From: Sitta carolinensis
Lineage: Eukaryota; Chordata; Aves; Passeriformes; Sittidae
Length of the DNA stretch: 64,000 nt
Assembly (NCBI GenBank): GCA_032173965.1
Contig: JAVUNC010000004.1
Coordinates: 60,427,501 to 60,491,500 of the forward strand
Direction: 5' to 3'
A program made the translations under genes and the position numbers. Positions 26,901-39,400 of this stretch are shown here, one piece after another (within the stretch, counting starts at the first letter, position 1; each line of letters begins with the position of its first letter). Below the pieces are notes generated by a model. The model was not told the DNA's origin and ran no database searches. It saw only the letters and a list, made by a program, of their open reading frames with translations.

Positions 26901-29900
26901 ATGTTAAGATTTTTTATTGCAAGTATTTATGTCTGTCCATGCCATTTCCAGGCCGTGTCTCTGTGTAATGTGAGGAGCTGTCGTATTTTTCTTCTTTGAT
27001 AGGTTCAGTGATAAGGGCTTTTTTTCCTGTGTTCTGAGTCTATGTCCTTGTTCTGGAAAATTTTAAGTTGACGTTGTCTTGGAAACTGACTTCACTAAAG
27101 CTTGATATGGTTAATATACAGATTATTTTTATCCTATTCTTTTCTCATAATTTTGTTCCTAGTGATGAATTTTATGTATTTTTCTAGGAATCAAGGCCTT
27201 TTCTTCTGTTGATTCATGTTCCTTAAAAAAAAATAAAAATTGAAGTATTTTAGAAAATAGCATTCTCAAAGCAGATGTATTCTGAGTTTGTGGCTATTCT
27301 GTGCAAATAAATAAATAAAAGCTGTAGAAGGAAGCCTTCTACAGAAAGTTTGGAAAGTTCCTCTTTATGCTCGATTCTCTGAAGTTTAAAAGCAGCTTTA
27401 TTGTCTTACTTCTAGGATGATTACTCCTTTAGAGTTAAAGGAATTATGTAAACTGTAGTAAGTATGCAATGTTGAGTGCTGACTGTTTTTGCTGGTATAC
27501 CAGTGCTGCTCCCTTGGGGGTGAGGGTGCTCCTGCTGGACCTGTCCCTGTGCTGCTCCCTGCCAGTCCCACGTGAGAGCACCCAGTGAGCTCCCATCCGT
27601 GTCTGTGGGGCGTGCAGCCCTATGCATGGCCCCTCTCACCAACAGTCTGCTGACTGCACACACATTCCTCACACTGTTTGGCAGGGGTGGTGCTCTGTAT
27701 GGGCTAGGCAGATGCCTGGAGTTTATTTTTTGCTTTGAAGTACTCCAGAGATCTCGAAGGACTTGTGGGCTACCCTGAATTTTGTGATTTAGCTACTTGT
27801 TATTGGATTTTTTTCCCATTTGCATATATTTCCTTGACTTCAAATTACTGTGCTGGAAGCTGTGGTGTGTTTTTTCTCAGTATGGTCCATTGTTGGCCTC
27901 TCAGGTTTTCATACATACTTGATCAGCTCCAATCAAACAACAAATGAAGATGTAAGTTTGTAGTATATTTCTACATATGTATTTCTAAATAGTAATGAGG
28001 AGGTTTTTTTCATGTCTGCATCATTTTGTGAATACCTCAGTGGTAAAGAAGGAAAGAAATACAGTCATGCTTGATTCAAAAGATCAGATGAAATCTTTTG
28101 GACTGTATTTGCTGTGGTTTGAAGATTTGCTCATTGTATACATAGAATGTCCATTATGGTTTACACACATGGGATCCCTATCTTGAAGTAGGAAAATACA
28201 GGAGGGAGGAGACAAACGAGTATATTTTATACAGTAGGAAATGAATAAGTACTTTTCAGAATGTCCTTTTCACTGGGAATAGTAAATATTCTTTAAGTCA
28301 AAATTTGCTTGCTATAAAACTTGAAAAGTGTGTTCTCTAAACAAAAATTTCGTCCTTTATACCTCTGAAACTTTTTTGCCATTCTGAGGTCCAAAACCTC
28401 TGGCAAGGAGTATATCATTAATTTAAAGGTCAGCTTTCTAATTTCTACAGCTGTCTATTTTGCATATATTCCTTTGTTTCGGTGTTGAATTATGCTTAAC
28501 TGTGTGTGGGGGTCTTCATGTGTCCTTCCCTAACTAAAAGGAGAAATGTGTAATGAGTAAAAGGAGAAAATAAAATTACTTAGGGAGATAATGGAGTATA
28601 GAAAGCTTTTGGAATTTTAATAAGTGATCTAACAAAGTACTGCAGACTTTTAAGTTATTTTATTGTAATTTCCTGTTGTACCTTTTTCATAGGTGTCTGG
28701 TAGATATATATAAAAGTAGCATCTTTAGTATTGTCAAATATATTTTATTATTGTTTAGGGTCACAGTTAAAATTATACATTTTACAATAATCAACCAGAA
28801 AAACACTTCTGAGCAGGTTCAAAATGAACTGTGCCTCAACATCAAGTATCAGAGCAAGTAGCCTGACTTGGAAGAAATTTACCTTATTAATAAGACAGAT
28901 GAGATTATTCCTTGGTTATTAGGTTTACGCTGAGATTGTCTCTCTAGATGGGCTTAGTGTGCTTCCACCCACTTCCCTCAAATGAATGTCTCTTCTGGAT
29001 TGTTGAAAGATAGCTGGCAGGAACTGCAGCAGTGGAACATGTCTGAATATCAAGTACACTGTTCAGTAATTTAATTTAAAACGTAAATTCCCAATTGAAT
29101 ACAGCAAGACATTTTACTCAGGCTCTCGAGTATCTCACAAACAGAAAAGCAAACTATCTAAGGGAGAATGTAATATGCAGTAAAAGGTAGCAGTGGCTGC
29201 ATTTGCTTTACAATATTTTAGAACCATTTGTGAACTTTAGGGAAGATAATGTTGTGTGATGTTGCACGGCTTGAAAACTTTACCCAAGAGTATGGAAAAG
29301 AAGTGCTCTATTGCGGGCTTTAATCATATGTGGCAATTGAGCCTCTTCTATAAAACATGCTATAAATATCTGTAAAATTGAACTTGGACCATTTTGTTTA
29401 GATGCTGAAATTCCTGCTTCGAGTATATTGATCTCTTGAGATTGTGGGTTTTCTGCATTCTATGGAGGTAAAGCATGTGCTTGTAGGGCCCAGCCTTCAT
29501 AACAACCCAAAGCTCTTAAATTGTTTGCAAAGTGTCATTATGGATTTTCTGTGGTCTCTTCTGCAAGCAGCATGTTGCAACCTTAATTTCTCACAGCCAT
29601 TTTCTGTATTGTATTACATATGATACATATTGTTCATATCTCTTCAGATTAAAGGATCATGGTCAAATAAAAGAGGTAAAGAAAACTATAATCCCTACAG
29701 TTATGGCAACATCTTTACTAATTGCTGTGCTGCTCTCTGTGGGCCCCTCTCCCCAAGGTAAGTGTATCGAATTATTGTTAGCATAAATTAAGCCATGTGA
29801 TTATTAATGAAAAAATTATTCTTTTTGATTATTTGAGTTTACTCAACAAAATAAAAGTTTTTGATTAGTGTCTGTTAGAAGCTTTAAGTTTTTCTTCACT

Positions 29901-32900
29901 AGTAAACAGTTAAGTTGGTAAATTCTGTTCAAACTGAGTTAGTGATCAAATCTTGTAAAATTAGATATGAAATGGAAATAAGCTTGTTTGTTGTTTGAAC
30001 TTTCACAACTGCAGTTAATACCTTATAGCAATAACAGTTTTCTAGTAGTTAGCTGTTGCGTGAAGATCAGCCTGGAAGTTTGTGAAACTTTTACATAGCT
30101 AACAAATGTGACATGAGTTGAGGAGAGTTGAGGAACCTTAAATCTAGCTTCATAATTGTTGATTTTTGGCTTTTCACTTTGAAATGTTGTATTTAAATGG
30201 ACAGTATGTTTTTTGATTGAATACTGTTAACATATATACATTACACTGGTTTTGGTGGTCTTACACCAGAGCAATTCTAAAGAACACGTAATGGATTATG
30301 TTTTGCTGAATAAGTTTTCACCTTTGGAAATCTGAAATATTTATGTATTTGATGTTGGAGATGTCTTTTTAGTGTAAAGAAAATGTAGTACAGAGCTGTA
30401 CTACTAGAGAAACAACACTGGCAGCCAGAAAAACGTAATTCTTTTCTTACTCCAGTGATTAGGCAGTTCATGCACTACATAGGCAGTAGAGGCCCAGTTT
30501 CACTGTGCAGAGGGCAGAAAAACTTGTAGATAGTTTTGTGGCTTACTCCTTGGTTGGTGTATTTTGCTTTGCCTGGAATTGCAAAGTTACGAATCTGAAC
30601 AAGAAGAAAGAAAGTAAATTACTTTATGGTCCAGTGGCTCAGGTGTTCAACTGGGGTGAGATTTTTGGCTTTGCTATCAGGAATGTCAGAGGTTGTTCTT
30701 CTACGAGCAGTCAGAGTTCAACAGGGGAGACTGACATCTTTTCCTAAGAGCGATCAACAAATAGAGATTTCCACACACGGGGTTACCCCTGGTGAGAATG
30801 AATAGCTCTGGCTCTGCTTCATGCCTATATGGATGTTTTCTGAAGCCAGCCTTCTAATTCTGCCATTTTGCTTTGGATAAAAGTATGTGACGTAAAAGCT
30901 CAGTGCCACGCTTCAAATTCTTTTGACTCCAAATGGAAATCTTTATTAAAACTACATCATGGTTCTCAGAATATGAAGTAGTATGAAAATAGTATGAAAT
31001 AATATGAAATTAGGCTGATAAAAGTAGCAACACACAATTGGACCAGACTGGCATTGGCTCCTGTGTCTTAGCATAGTTTGTGCATTTTTCCCTAAATTCC
31101 ATGTAGCAACATTACTTACTTAGAAATTGATGTGTATATATAGGGGTTCTGCAGGGAGATACTTTGTGTCCACAAGGAAAAATTTGCTGACTATAACATG
31201 TAAATTGTAAGTTTATTACTTTTAATCTCAGCTGTGTCCCAAATCACTAAATATTAAGTTTTTTCCTTAAATTCTGGAAAAGTGGCTTACCAGCAATTTC
31301 AGCTCAAAATTCAAAATGTTCAAGTGCCTTCGAGCATGGAATGCAGATGAAGAGAGGATCTGTAAATAATCCAAACTTTTTGCACTTCTGTTAAAGAAAC
31401 ATTTATCATTTTTAAACCTATGCTATCAAATTCAGAATGTATTTTGTCTGTCCTCAGCAGCTACTTTAAAATCTTAATTTGATCCTTGGCTGTCAGCATG
31501 TGTCTAATCAGTATTCTGGTGCAACAAATTGTGTAACTTCTTCAAGCATCTTTAACTAGATTGGATTATTTCATTGTATGTAATTTGTTTATAATCTTAC
31601 ACAGATTTTTTTACTTACATTTAGTAATTTCTCCACAGAGCATTTTCTTAGAAATAAGAAATTTTATGAGTGTATCACTTCGGTAAGCACAATGGAACAC
31701 TATAAGCAGTGTTTAATAGCTGTCATGAAACACCTGGCAAGTCGAGTTGTCTGTCAAAGAGAAAGATGAACTTTTCTTCATTCTTGCTAAATTTTGTGAT
31801 TAAATAGTTTCAATTTAGATGTGGAAGCTGGTAAGAAAACAAAAAAAACCCAAACCTTTGAAAAAGATACTGAAACAAAGTGCCCTAAGTTTTGTAATTT
31901 GTTTTTTTAACCTGTGATTTAAAATTCTTAGGTTTTGTGGTATCTGCTGGGAAGCTTCTAAGTCTATTGTCTGTGATAAAAATTTTTAAAAAATAGCAGT
32001 ACATGTGATTATATGACAGGCAGTATTGCAAAGAACAAGTACCTTACTGATGAGTAGAAAATGAAGTATACTACTTCATTTGACTAAAAAGGGACAGTAG
32101 AAGGTGTTGGTGAGGTCTTAAGGTCTGTTGTATGGTTGAAAGACTTTTTTTATTGAGAGGAGATAGTTACTGATCATCAGCATCTCTAATACTTTTCCTT
32201 TATTGTGATTTTTCTGTAGCTTAATTGACAGAAGAGGATTTATACAGCCAGATACACCGCAGTTAGCAGGACCATCAAATGGCATTACCATGTACGGGGC
32301 CACACAGTCTCAGAGCAACATGGTAGGAATCATCCCATAGTGTTGTTCATCAAGATTCCTGTGAATGTTTTTCTTCTCCACTTTCATGTGAACTAATCAA
32401 GTAATAACTAACTGGATACAGCTGACACACTGGGTGGAATGAGTTGTTTAATTACAGTAAAGAAAAAAAACCAAAATCCAAGGCCCTTTTTAATGTACGT
32501 TTCACACAGCGTAATAGTTATTGCTCATGGATTCTAAGAAAAAAAAGTCTTTCCTACGCTGTTGACTTATTGAATATACTGGCATTTTGACTTTTGCTGT
32601 TGACACCTACTGTGTTTTGAACTGGAATATTCAAGTACCATGGACTTACTCTGGTTCGTCATTTTCCAGCTAATTGGTATTTTGTGTGGCACTTTCTTCA
32701 TACTCTGTTTCCTTCTTTGCTTGTACCATGTGGTTTTGCATAGACTAATGTATTTTAAAAAGCAAAGATGAACAAAGAGGAGTCTCTAGGGGAGAAATAT
32801 TTTGAAGAAAGAGGAGGAGGACACTGAACCCGAACAAAAAATGGCAACTGGATTGTTACAACAAACGTTTTTAAACATCTTTAAAACTGTGCCAATAGTA

Positions 32901-33436
32901 TTTACTTTGTTTTTTTGCTGGTAGCATTGGCTATCATAGTGGAAGATAGGATTTCCAGTGCCAAGAAGAAGAGAATAACTGGAAAGAGATCTTTTTCTGA
33001 AGGCAGTCATCTTGCATATGTGCCTTTTTCTGAATTGGTGTCCACAGTATCCTCACAGTATTATATGGGTTGTAATACTCTGTCAAAGAAGTTGTGAGTT
33101 AATGGATACCCTCCCTCTGCCAAAAAAGAGGAAGCCACAAGGCCTTCTGACATAGTTCAGCCTTTCTTTTGAACAAAAGAAGAAAAGACACGCTCTTCCC
33201 AGACAGATTAGTTTTAGTGTCACTGATAAACTTGTATAAAAATTTTGCTGTAGTTCCTAAGCCGGTTTTACTTAATGTTTTGAGAATTAAATAGATTTGT
33301 TAGTCTCCTTAATAAGAAAATGTATTAGAGACGTGGTATTAAGTCTGAATCTTCTGAGGTGCAGTTGAGCAGAACAAGGTAATGCTCTATGTAAATTTTT
33401 CTCAAAATATTATAACTCTGAAGACCGAAAAGGGAG

Positions 33437-33471
<35 letters not shown>

Positions 33472-36400
33472 GCAAACATTAGAAATGGGCTGAGGCCTTC
33501 AGGGATTACCCAAACTTTCTGATGCTATCAAGACTTCTTATTTGTGAAGATCATAAACCCACAATGTGTCCAAGGCATTAAATTGTCTTATCATTTCAAG
33601 AATTTAGACGCTATCATTTTTCCTAAATATTAATGAGAAAATTGTTGCCAGTTTGCTTGAAGATTGACTAAGTTTGTCTCTAGAAATGGAGAAATCTGTT
33701 ATGCTATTACTCTAAGTCAAACGGGTAGCTGTTAGAAATTTAGAGTGTAATACCTCTAATTACACAAATTCTTTAAAGATTTCTTCTTATATCCTAGAAC
33801 ACCCCACACCACATGAGCTGGGAAAAGCCTGGGTTCTTTAACAGTTGTCAAGAGTCACTAGGAAATGTGCAGATTTCACTCCTGAAAATGATCTCTTAGA
33901 AAAAGCTTAAAAAATGTAATATGTCTTGGTAATATGTTTGGTTTGAAGGAATATTTTTGAAGACTGTCATGTCATTTTTCTCAGGGCATCTTCTCTTGGT
34001 CTGTATCCAAGACCAGTTGGTTTCTAAGGACTGCTGGCTATTCGCATTAAAATTTCTCCCTTGCGTTTTTGTTGTAAATTGTTGAAGACTGGCTTAGTTT
34101 ACCAATCTTTCTAACACTATTTTCCTTTCCCTGTTGAAGGGGATATATCTGGTACTGGAGGCAGTATTGTTATGATTTCAGATAAAGACAGAAAAAGTGA
34201 AATTCCTTGACTTAAAGGAGCATGTGTAGATCATAGCTGTAGGCCATAATACTTTTCAAATGGCACAAGTTTAGCTGTTTATACATCAGAGATATTTATA
34301 CTATTTTAGCAATCTTAATGCTTTTGATTACAAGAAATAAATTACTAGAAGTCTGAAATGTGTTTCAGTACACCTTTGTGGTGTGTCTGTCTTGGTTTTA
34401 TTGCAGAATGTGTTACATCAGGTCTTTGTGTCTAGATGTTACCCTGCCTAATCCACAGTGTGCTAAAATATATCTCCTCACCATTGATATAAAATAAAGA
34501 TTTAAATGAGCATGTATTCTCTCACACTTGTCTTCTCTTATTCCTTCTCTATTTCATTTCCTTTTCTTCCCTCATATCTTTTACAGGATCAGCTAGGTTG
34601 GAAAAGACTTTTGCACTTGAGTCCAGCCTGTGTCCGTGGTCTTGTCAACTAGACTGTGGCACTAAGTGCCACATCCAGTCTTTCCTTCAACACCTCCAGG
34701 GATGGTGACTCCACCAGCCTCCCTGGGCAGCCCATTGCAATGTCCAGTAGCCCCTTCAGTGAAGAACTTCTTCCAAATGTCCAACCTAAACCTCCCCTGG
34801 TGCAGCTTAAGACAATGTCCTCTTGTCCTGTCACTAGTTTCCTGGGAGAAGAGCCCAACCCTCACCTGGCTGCAGCCTCATTTCAGGGAGTTGTAGAGAG
34901 CAATGTGGTCTCCTCTGGGTCTCATCTTCAGGCTAAACAACCCCAGCTCCCTTAGAAGCTCCTTATAGGAGTCAGTGGCTTTCTAAATAGAATTCTTGTG
35001 CTTTACCCAGTGAGTCTCTTGTCCCTCATTAAATCTCTGTGGGTTGCTTAGTATAATACTCTATTTTCATTTATTTTAATGAATCTTTCAGCATAGCCTC
35101 ATTTTTGCAGTTAAATTCAAAGTAAATATCAGGCTAAGTGTAAAGTTGCCAGACTCTGGTTTTCAGCGCAATGCATTATCTCTTATTCAGGATATCATTT
35201 GTGAGGCACTCTTTCTGTATTTAACAGCTTTTGTGGTAATTTTGCCTCTGAGACTCTGAATATTTTGTACAGGATCTACCCCACTCCTGTTAGTGACCCA
35301 GTTTGTCACAATCTCAGAAAGTCGTTGTTGTAGCTATAATCAGTGCATTATAGACCCTTACAGTGATTTGAGGGTTTTTCTCAATCTTTATAGAAAGAGG
35401 TTTTTCTCATGTTCTCTCCATAGTATCTACCTTGTTTTACTAAAAGCTGAGTCTATATTTACTTATATTTCCATGAAGGCTGGAAGCACATACAGTTATT
35501 TTCCTAGTGGATTCCCAGTGTTTTTAATTTCTTTTCCAATATAATTTGAAATTAGTCTGGTAAATTCATTAGCCAATTTCTTAATATCCTTGTCCATATG
35601 AAAAGCATGGTCACTTGGAGCTCATAATCTGTAGATCTGGTAACTTCCAAAGTATTTCCCCATTGCATTTTATTGCTGCTTATTTTTATGCCCTCATCAT
35701 TAGTTTGATTACCCAAATATTTTCCTTATTCTTCAGATTTTTTTTTATGAAGCACAGTATCTCACCCATTATGAAATACTAATTTTCTCTGTAATTTGTT
35801 CTTTTTCTTCCATTTTAAAGTTTATTTTCTTTGTGTTCTGAAAAGAAGTTCTTATTTACCCATAAACCCATCAGTTACCACTACTTGAGTCTGGACCACT
35901 ATAATACTTAATTTTATCTTAAAAGCTGGAGTTGATTCTTGGGGTTTGATAAAGGGTATTTTATTCTTTAGTAATCCATTAGGAGGAAACACGGAATCTG
36001 TCTCACTACATGAATTTTTTAGAGGAATTAGTTTGGATTATATTTACTATGATGTCCCTACGAGTTCTTTAATGCCTTATAGTGATAGTCTTTGCTTCTG
36101 TTTGACTCTGTCAGGACAGGTTTATTTCTTTGTTTTTAAGAAATTTTCTTATATTCCTGCATTCCTAGGTGTCCCTTCTTCAGTGTATAGGTAGTTCCAT
36201 GTGTACCAAAATCCCTTGTTTCTAATTCTCCATTTCCTTTCCTGGGTGCAAATTGTTTAAAGTGTTTTCTTACATATACGTACTACTGAAAATTCTAGGA
36301 ACTGTAGAGCATGCACAATATTTATTACCAGTGGTAAGTGCAGGAAAGTCCTCTCCCACATGTTCAGTCAGAAGTATTTCTGACTGATCTGGAAATAGAT

Positions 36401-39400
36401 CCAGCTGGCTCAGGGAACGTTAACTCTGACCATCCTAGTGTACTTTTTCCTTTGCCTTTCATATTTCATATTTTCATTATTAGGTGTAAGTATTTCTATC
36501 GTGAGAGGAACAGAATTGGCAAGGATTGCAGCCCCATTTTGCTGGGAGTTTTGCAAGTGTGTTTCCTTGTGTATTTATTGATGTGCTCCCCTGATGCCCA
36601 AAACAGAACTCAGGGCCCCTTCCAAGTCAACATTACCACAGTCGAGGTTGATAGAGGTTTTTCATTAATGCATTTTACTTCACAGTTAAAGTGGGTTACA
36701 GGCACATGCAAGTAAATCAGTTTCAGCATTTTGCTTTGGGTTGAGGTATGTTTTAGGAGCAATTCTTTGGATAGAGCATGTTTAGTGCATTTTTATTCAC
36801 ATCGCAAAGCAGTGTTGGAGCACGTGAGCTAGATGTTGTTTAGAAGGCACGCCCCTGGAATGCACCCAGGTTGCTCTAAACATTCTTAGACTTTCAGTCC
36901 ATAGGAACAAACAGTCTCCAACCTGAAGTACAGTCTCTGGGCCAAGTGTAGTTTCCCTTTTGGCTCCAGAAGCATTTCCCTTTTCCCTTCCTAGATCTAC
37001 TCCTCATGCACTGGATAGTGGAGCCGTTGACTTGGTGGGGTTTGTGGCTCAGTTCTTGTGCCATATCCACAATGCATTGGTTTTGATTGTGAAATCCTAC
37101 ACCTGCTGGAACAGTCACACAGCTCTGTCTCTCCACTCTTTACTTATTTGTTGTATCCAGAAGATGGTATTTCAGCATCCTTCCTGTAGCTTTGTACCAC
37201 TGTAAGCCTCCTCTGAACTCTCTGTTGTTTGTACTTTATTCAGCAGTTGTGAGATTATTCAACCTGCATTTCTCCATCTTCCGAGAACTGTAACAATTCT
37301 TGAAAGTTACTAGCATTTAGGAAATTTTAAACTAAGTTTATTTAATACTTAAAATAAATAATCCTGATTATTTTGAAATAATCACATTTAGAAATGTGAG
37401 AAATACATTACCATGTACAATGTTATCATGTATTTTCTGAGTAGCTTAGAAAAAAACAGATTTTCTTCAGAAAAAAAGAAAAATATTTTTCCTTAGTTGT
37501 TTGTATTTATTATTTGTGAAATAAACACAGAATTCTAGGTTTTGTCCAATTTGCTTTAATTTGTGCCTTTTTATGTGCAAAAATTTCTTTTCATATATTT
37601 AGTTGAATTTCTGTACTTGTAGAATTTATTAAACTTGTTCTACCTTCAGAGTCTGCTGTTTCTCTGAAACAGTGGAAATTTTAAGTGAAAAATAAAGTCA
37701 GCATATCTGAAATAAGAAGATGCTGGTGGAATAATTTTTGCAGTAGATTTTTAGTTATTTAGATTTCAATGCTTAGCTTCCTTATTCTTACAATCATAGG
37801 CTTTTTTGTTTCATTTGAAATTCTGGTGTTGAATAATTCCTGTGATAAATAGCAGCTAAGACTTCCTGCCCTAAATTTCATTCAGTCAAGAGTGAAATAA
37901 TGGAATCGAGGAAAAACCACCATGCCAACCCTATAACAAATGTGATTTCCTTGTTTTAGTTTTGTGTTGGCTGTTTAGACTCAAGAGTAGTCTACCTGTG
38001 TAATAATGTGTTGTTTTTACCAGATGTTTTTGAGAGCCTCATAGAACGCACGAACCTTTTCTGGCTTAGACCCTGCAGTAGCTCCCTTTTGAAAGCTCTT
38101 CACAGCCTGTATTTCCTGAGGGTTTTGTGCTGATCACTGTTGAACAGACAAGAAAAAGAAAACCTGAAATTTATCTAAATGAAAGGAGAGATTTTTGGGA
38201 AGTGACCAGTGCATGGAAAATTAAGGGCTATACAGCACCTCAAGTTTATAATGGATCTTCATGAGCTTTATGAGACTACTTTATCTTTTCGATATTAATT
38301 TAACTGAAATGCAGTGGAGTTCTGTAAGAAGAAAATTAATTCAAATTATACAATGAGTTTAAATAAATTATCTTCAGCTAATGCAAAGCTGTGTACTAGT
38401 GTTGCCTGGAACACATTAATGATTTCTTTTTGAAGATCAGAGCTGAAGGTTCACTAAAGCAATAAGTCTGCTGCTAACATTTGTTTTCAGTGTACCCCAG
38501 TGGTTATAAGCATTCCCTTTTTATTTAACTCGTTCTTTGACTACTGCCTTTCAGAGAAAATAGGTTTTGTTGGTCTTTTTGAAGTCTGGAAATCCAGTTA
38601 ACATATTTTTAAGGTCTGCATAGTAAGGTTGGTTTAAGTTTAAATTTAAATAAGGAGGCATGGATAACAGGTTATTAATCAATAATGAGTTATTCACACT
38701 GAATTACTAATTGAAAGCTTGACTGTAAAAGGTACTAAAAAAGATGCTAAGTTTTCTTCTTAGTAAGGTACTTAAGCAAGGTTTTGCCTTTAAGCCTGTG
38801 AGTAATCCCTCTGAAATGATAGGGAACCACTTCAGTTGTTTGGCTGGGGCTGTTCGTCATTTTGGGGGGGGAAGATTGTTTGCAATTTGTATGAACTCAG
38901 TCTATGTAGCAGGAGCTCAGTCTGTTTTATCTTTCTGAGAGCAGAAGTCTTGGAAATACGTACCTGAGTAAGGTTTGACCTTCTGCCTGTCACAAGTATT
39001 GGCAGGAGTCCTAAACCACTTGCATGTGTTTTAAATGCTACCCATCTCTTATGACCAAGTAGTCTGCTTGCAAACTTGCTGAATGTTAGGAGTGTGCATC
39101 CATCTTTAAGCTATTCAGTGGTGAAATTGGAGAACCTGAAAATAACAGAGGAAGCATTGTTCATCATGGTTTTCATCATACAATAAAGGAGGCAAAATCT
39201 TCCCATAAGTTTTCAGAGAGTGTGTCACGATGACTTTCTAAGCTCAAATGGGCATTGTAGGGAACTGCTGTAATGTTAGTAACAATGATCAGGTTATGAT
39301 CAGGAATATCTGAACAGATGGTGGATCTGTAATATGTAGAAATTTGATAAAAATCTAAGAAGTCAATCATAGAGCAGAACATATTGCTTTAACAGAATGC

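Larger units (their letters stand above)
24190..27848 (+). other. ZDHHC14: ZDHHC14 intron 5: U12-type AT-AC intron (3,659 nt)
   Basis: The intron starts ATATCCTTT (24190-24198), a full match to the U12 AT-AC 5' splice site, and ends AAATTAC (to 27848). TTCCTTGAC at 27830-27838 matches the U12 branch-site consensus. Its branch A at 27837 is 11 nt from the intron end, inside the usual short window. No polypyrimidine tract precedes the AC. Joining at these points restores the Ser codon AG|T and the conserved SPASVLEAV sequence, while no GT-AG pair nearby does so. Such introns are removed by the minor (U11/U12/U4atac/U6atac/U5) spliceosome, usually more slowly than major introns. Inside are a CR1 copy, a 51-nt pyrimidine tract, a hairpin and a GC-rich patch at about 27500-27720. 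Confidence 0.95.

Noticed and set aside
34656..34955. Open frames of 67-99 residues on both strands
   Set aside because: They fall inside the CR1 fragment at 34587-34971 and are decayed or antisense LINE sequence.
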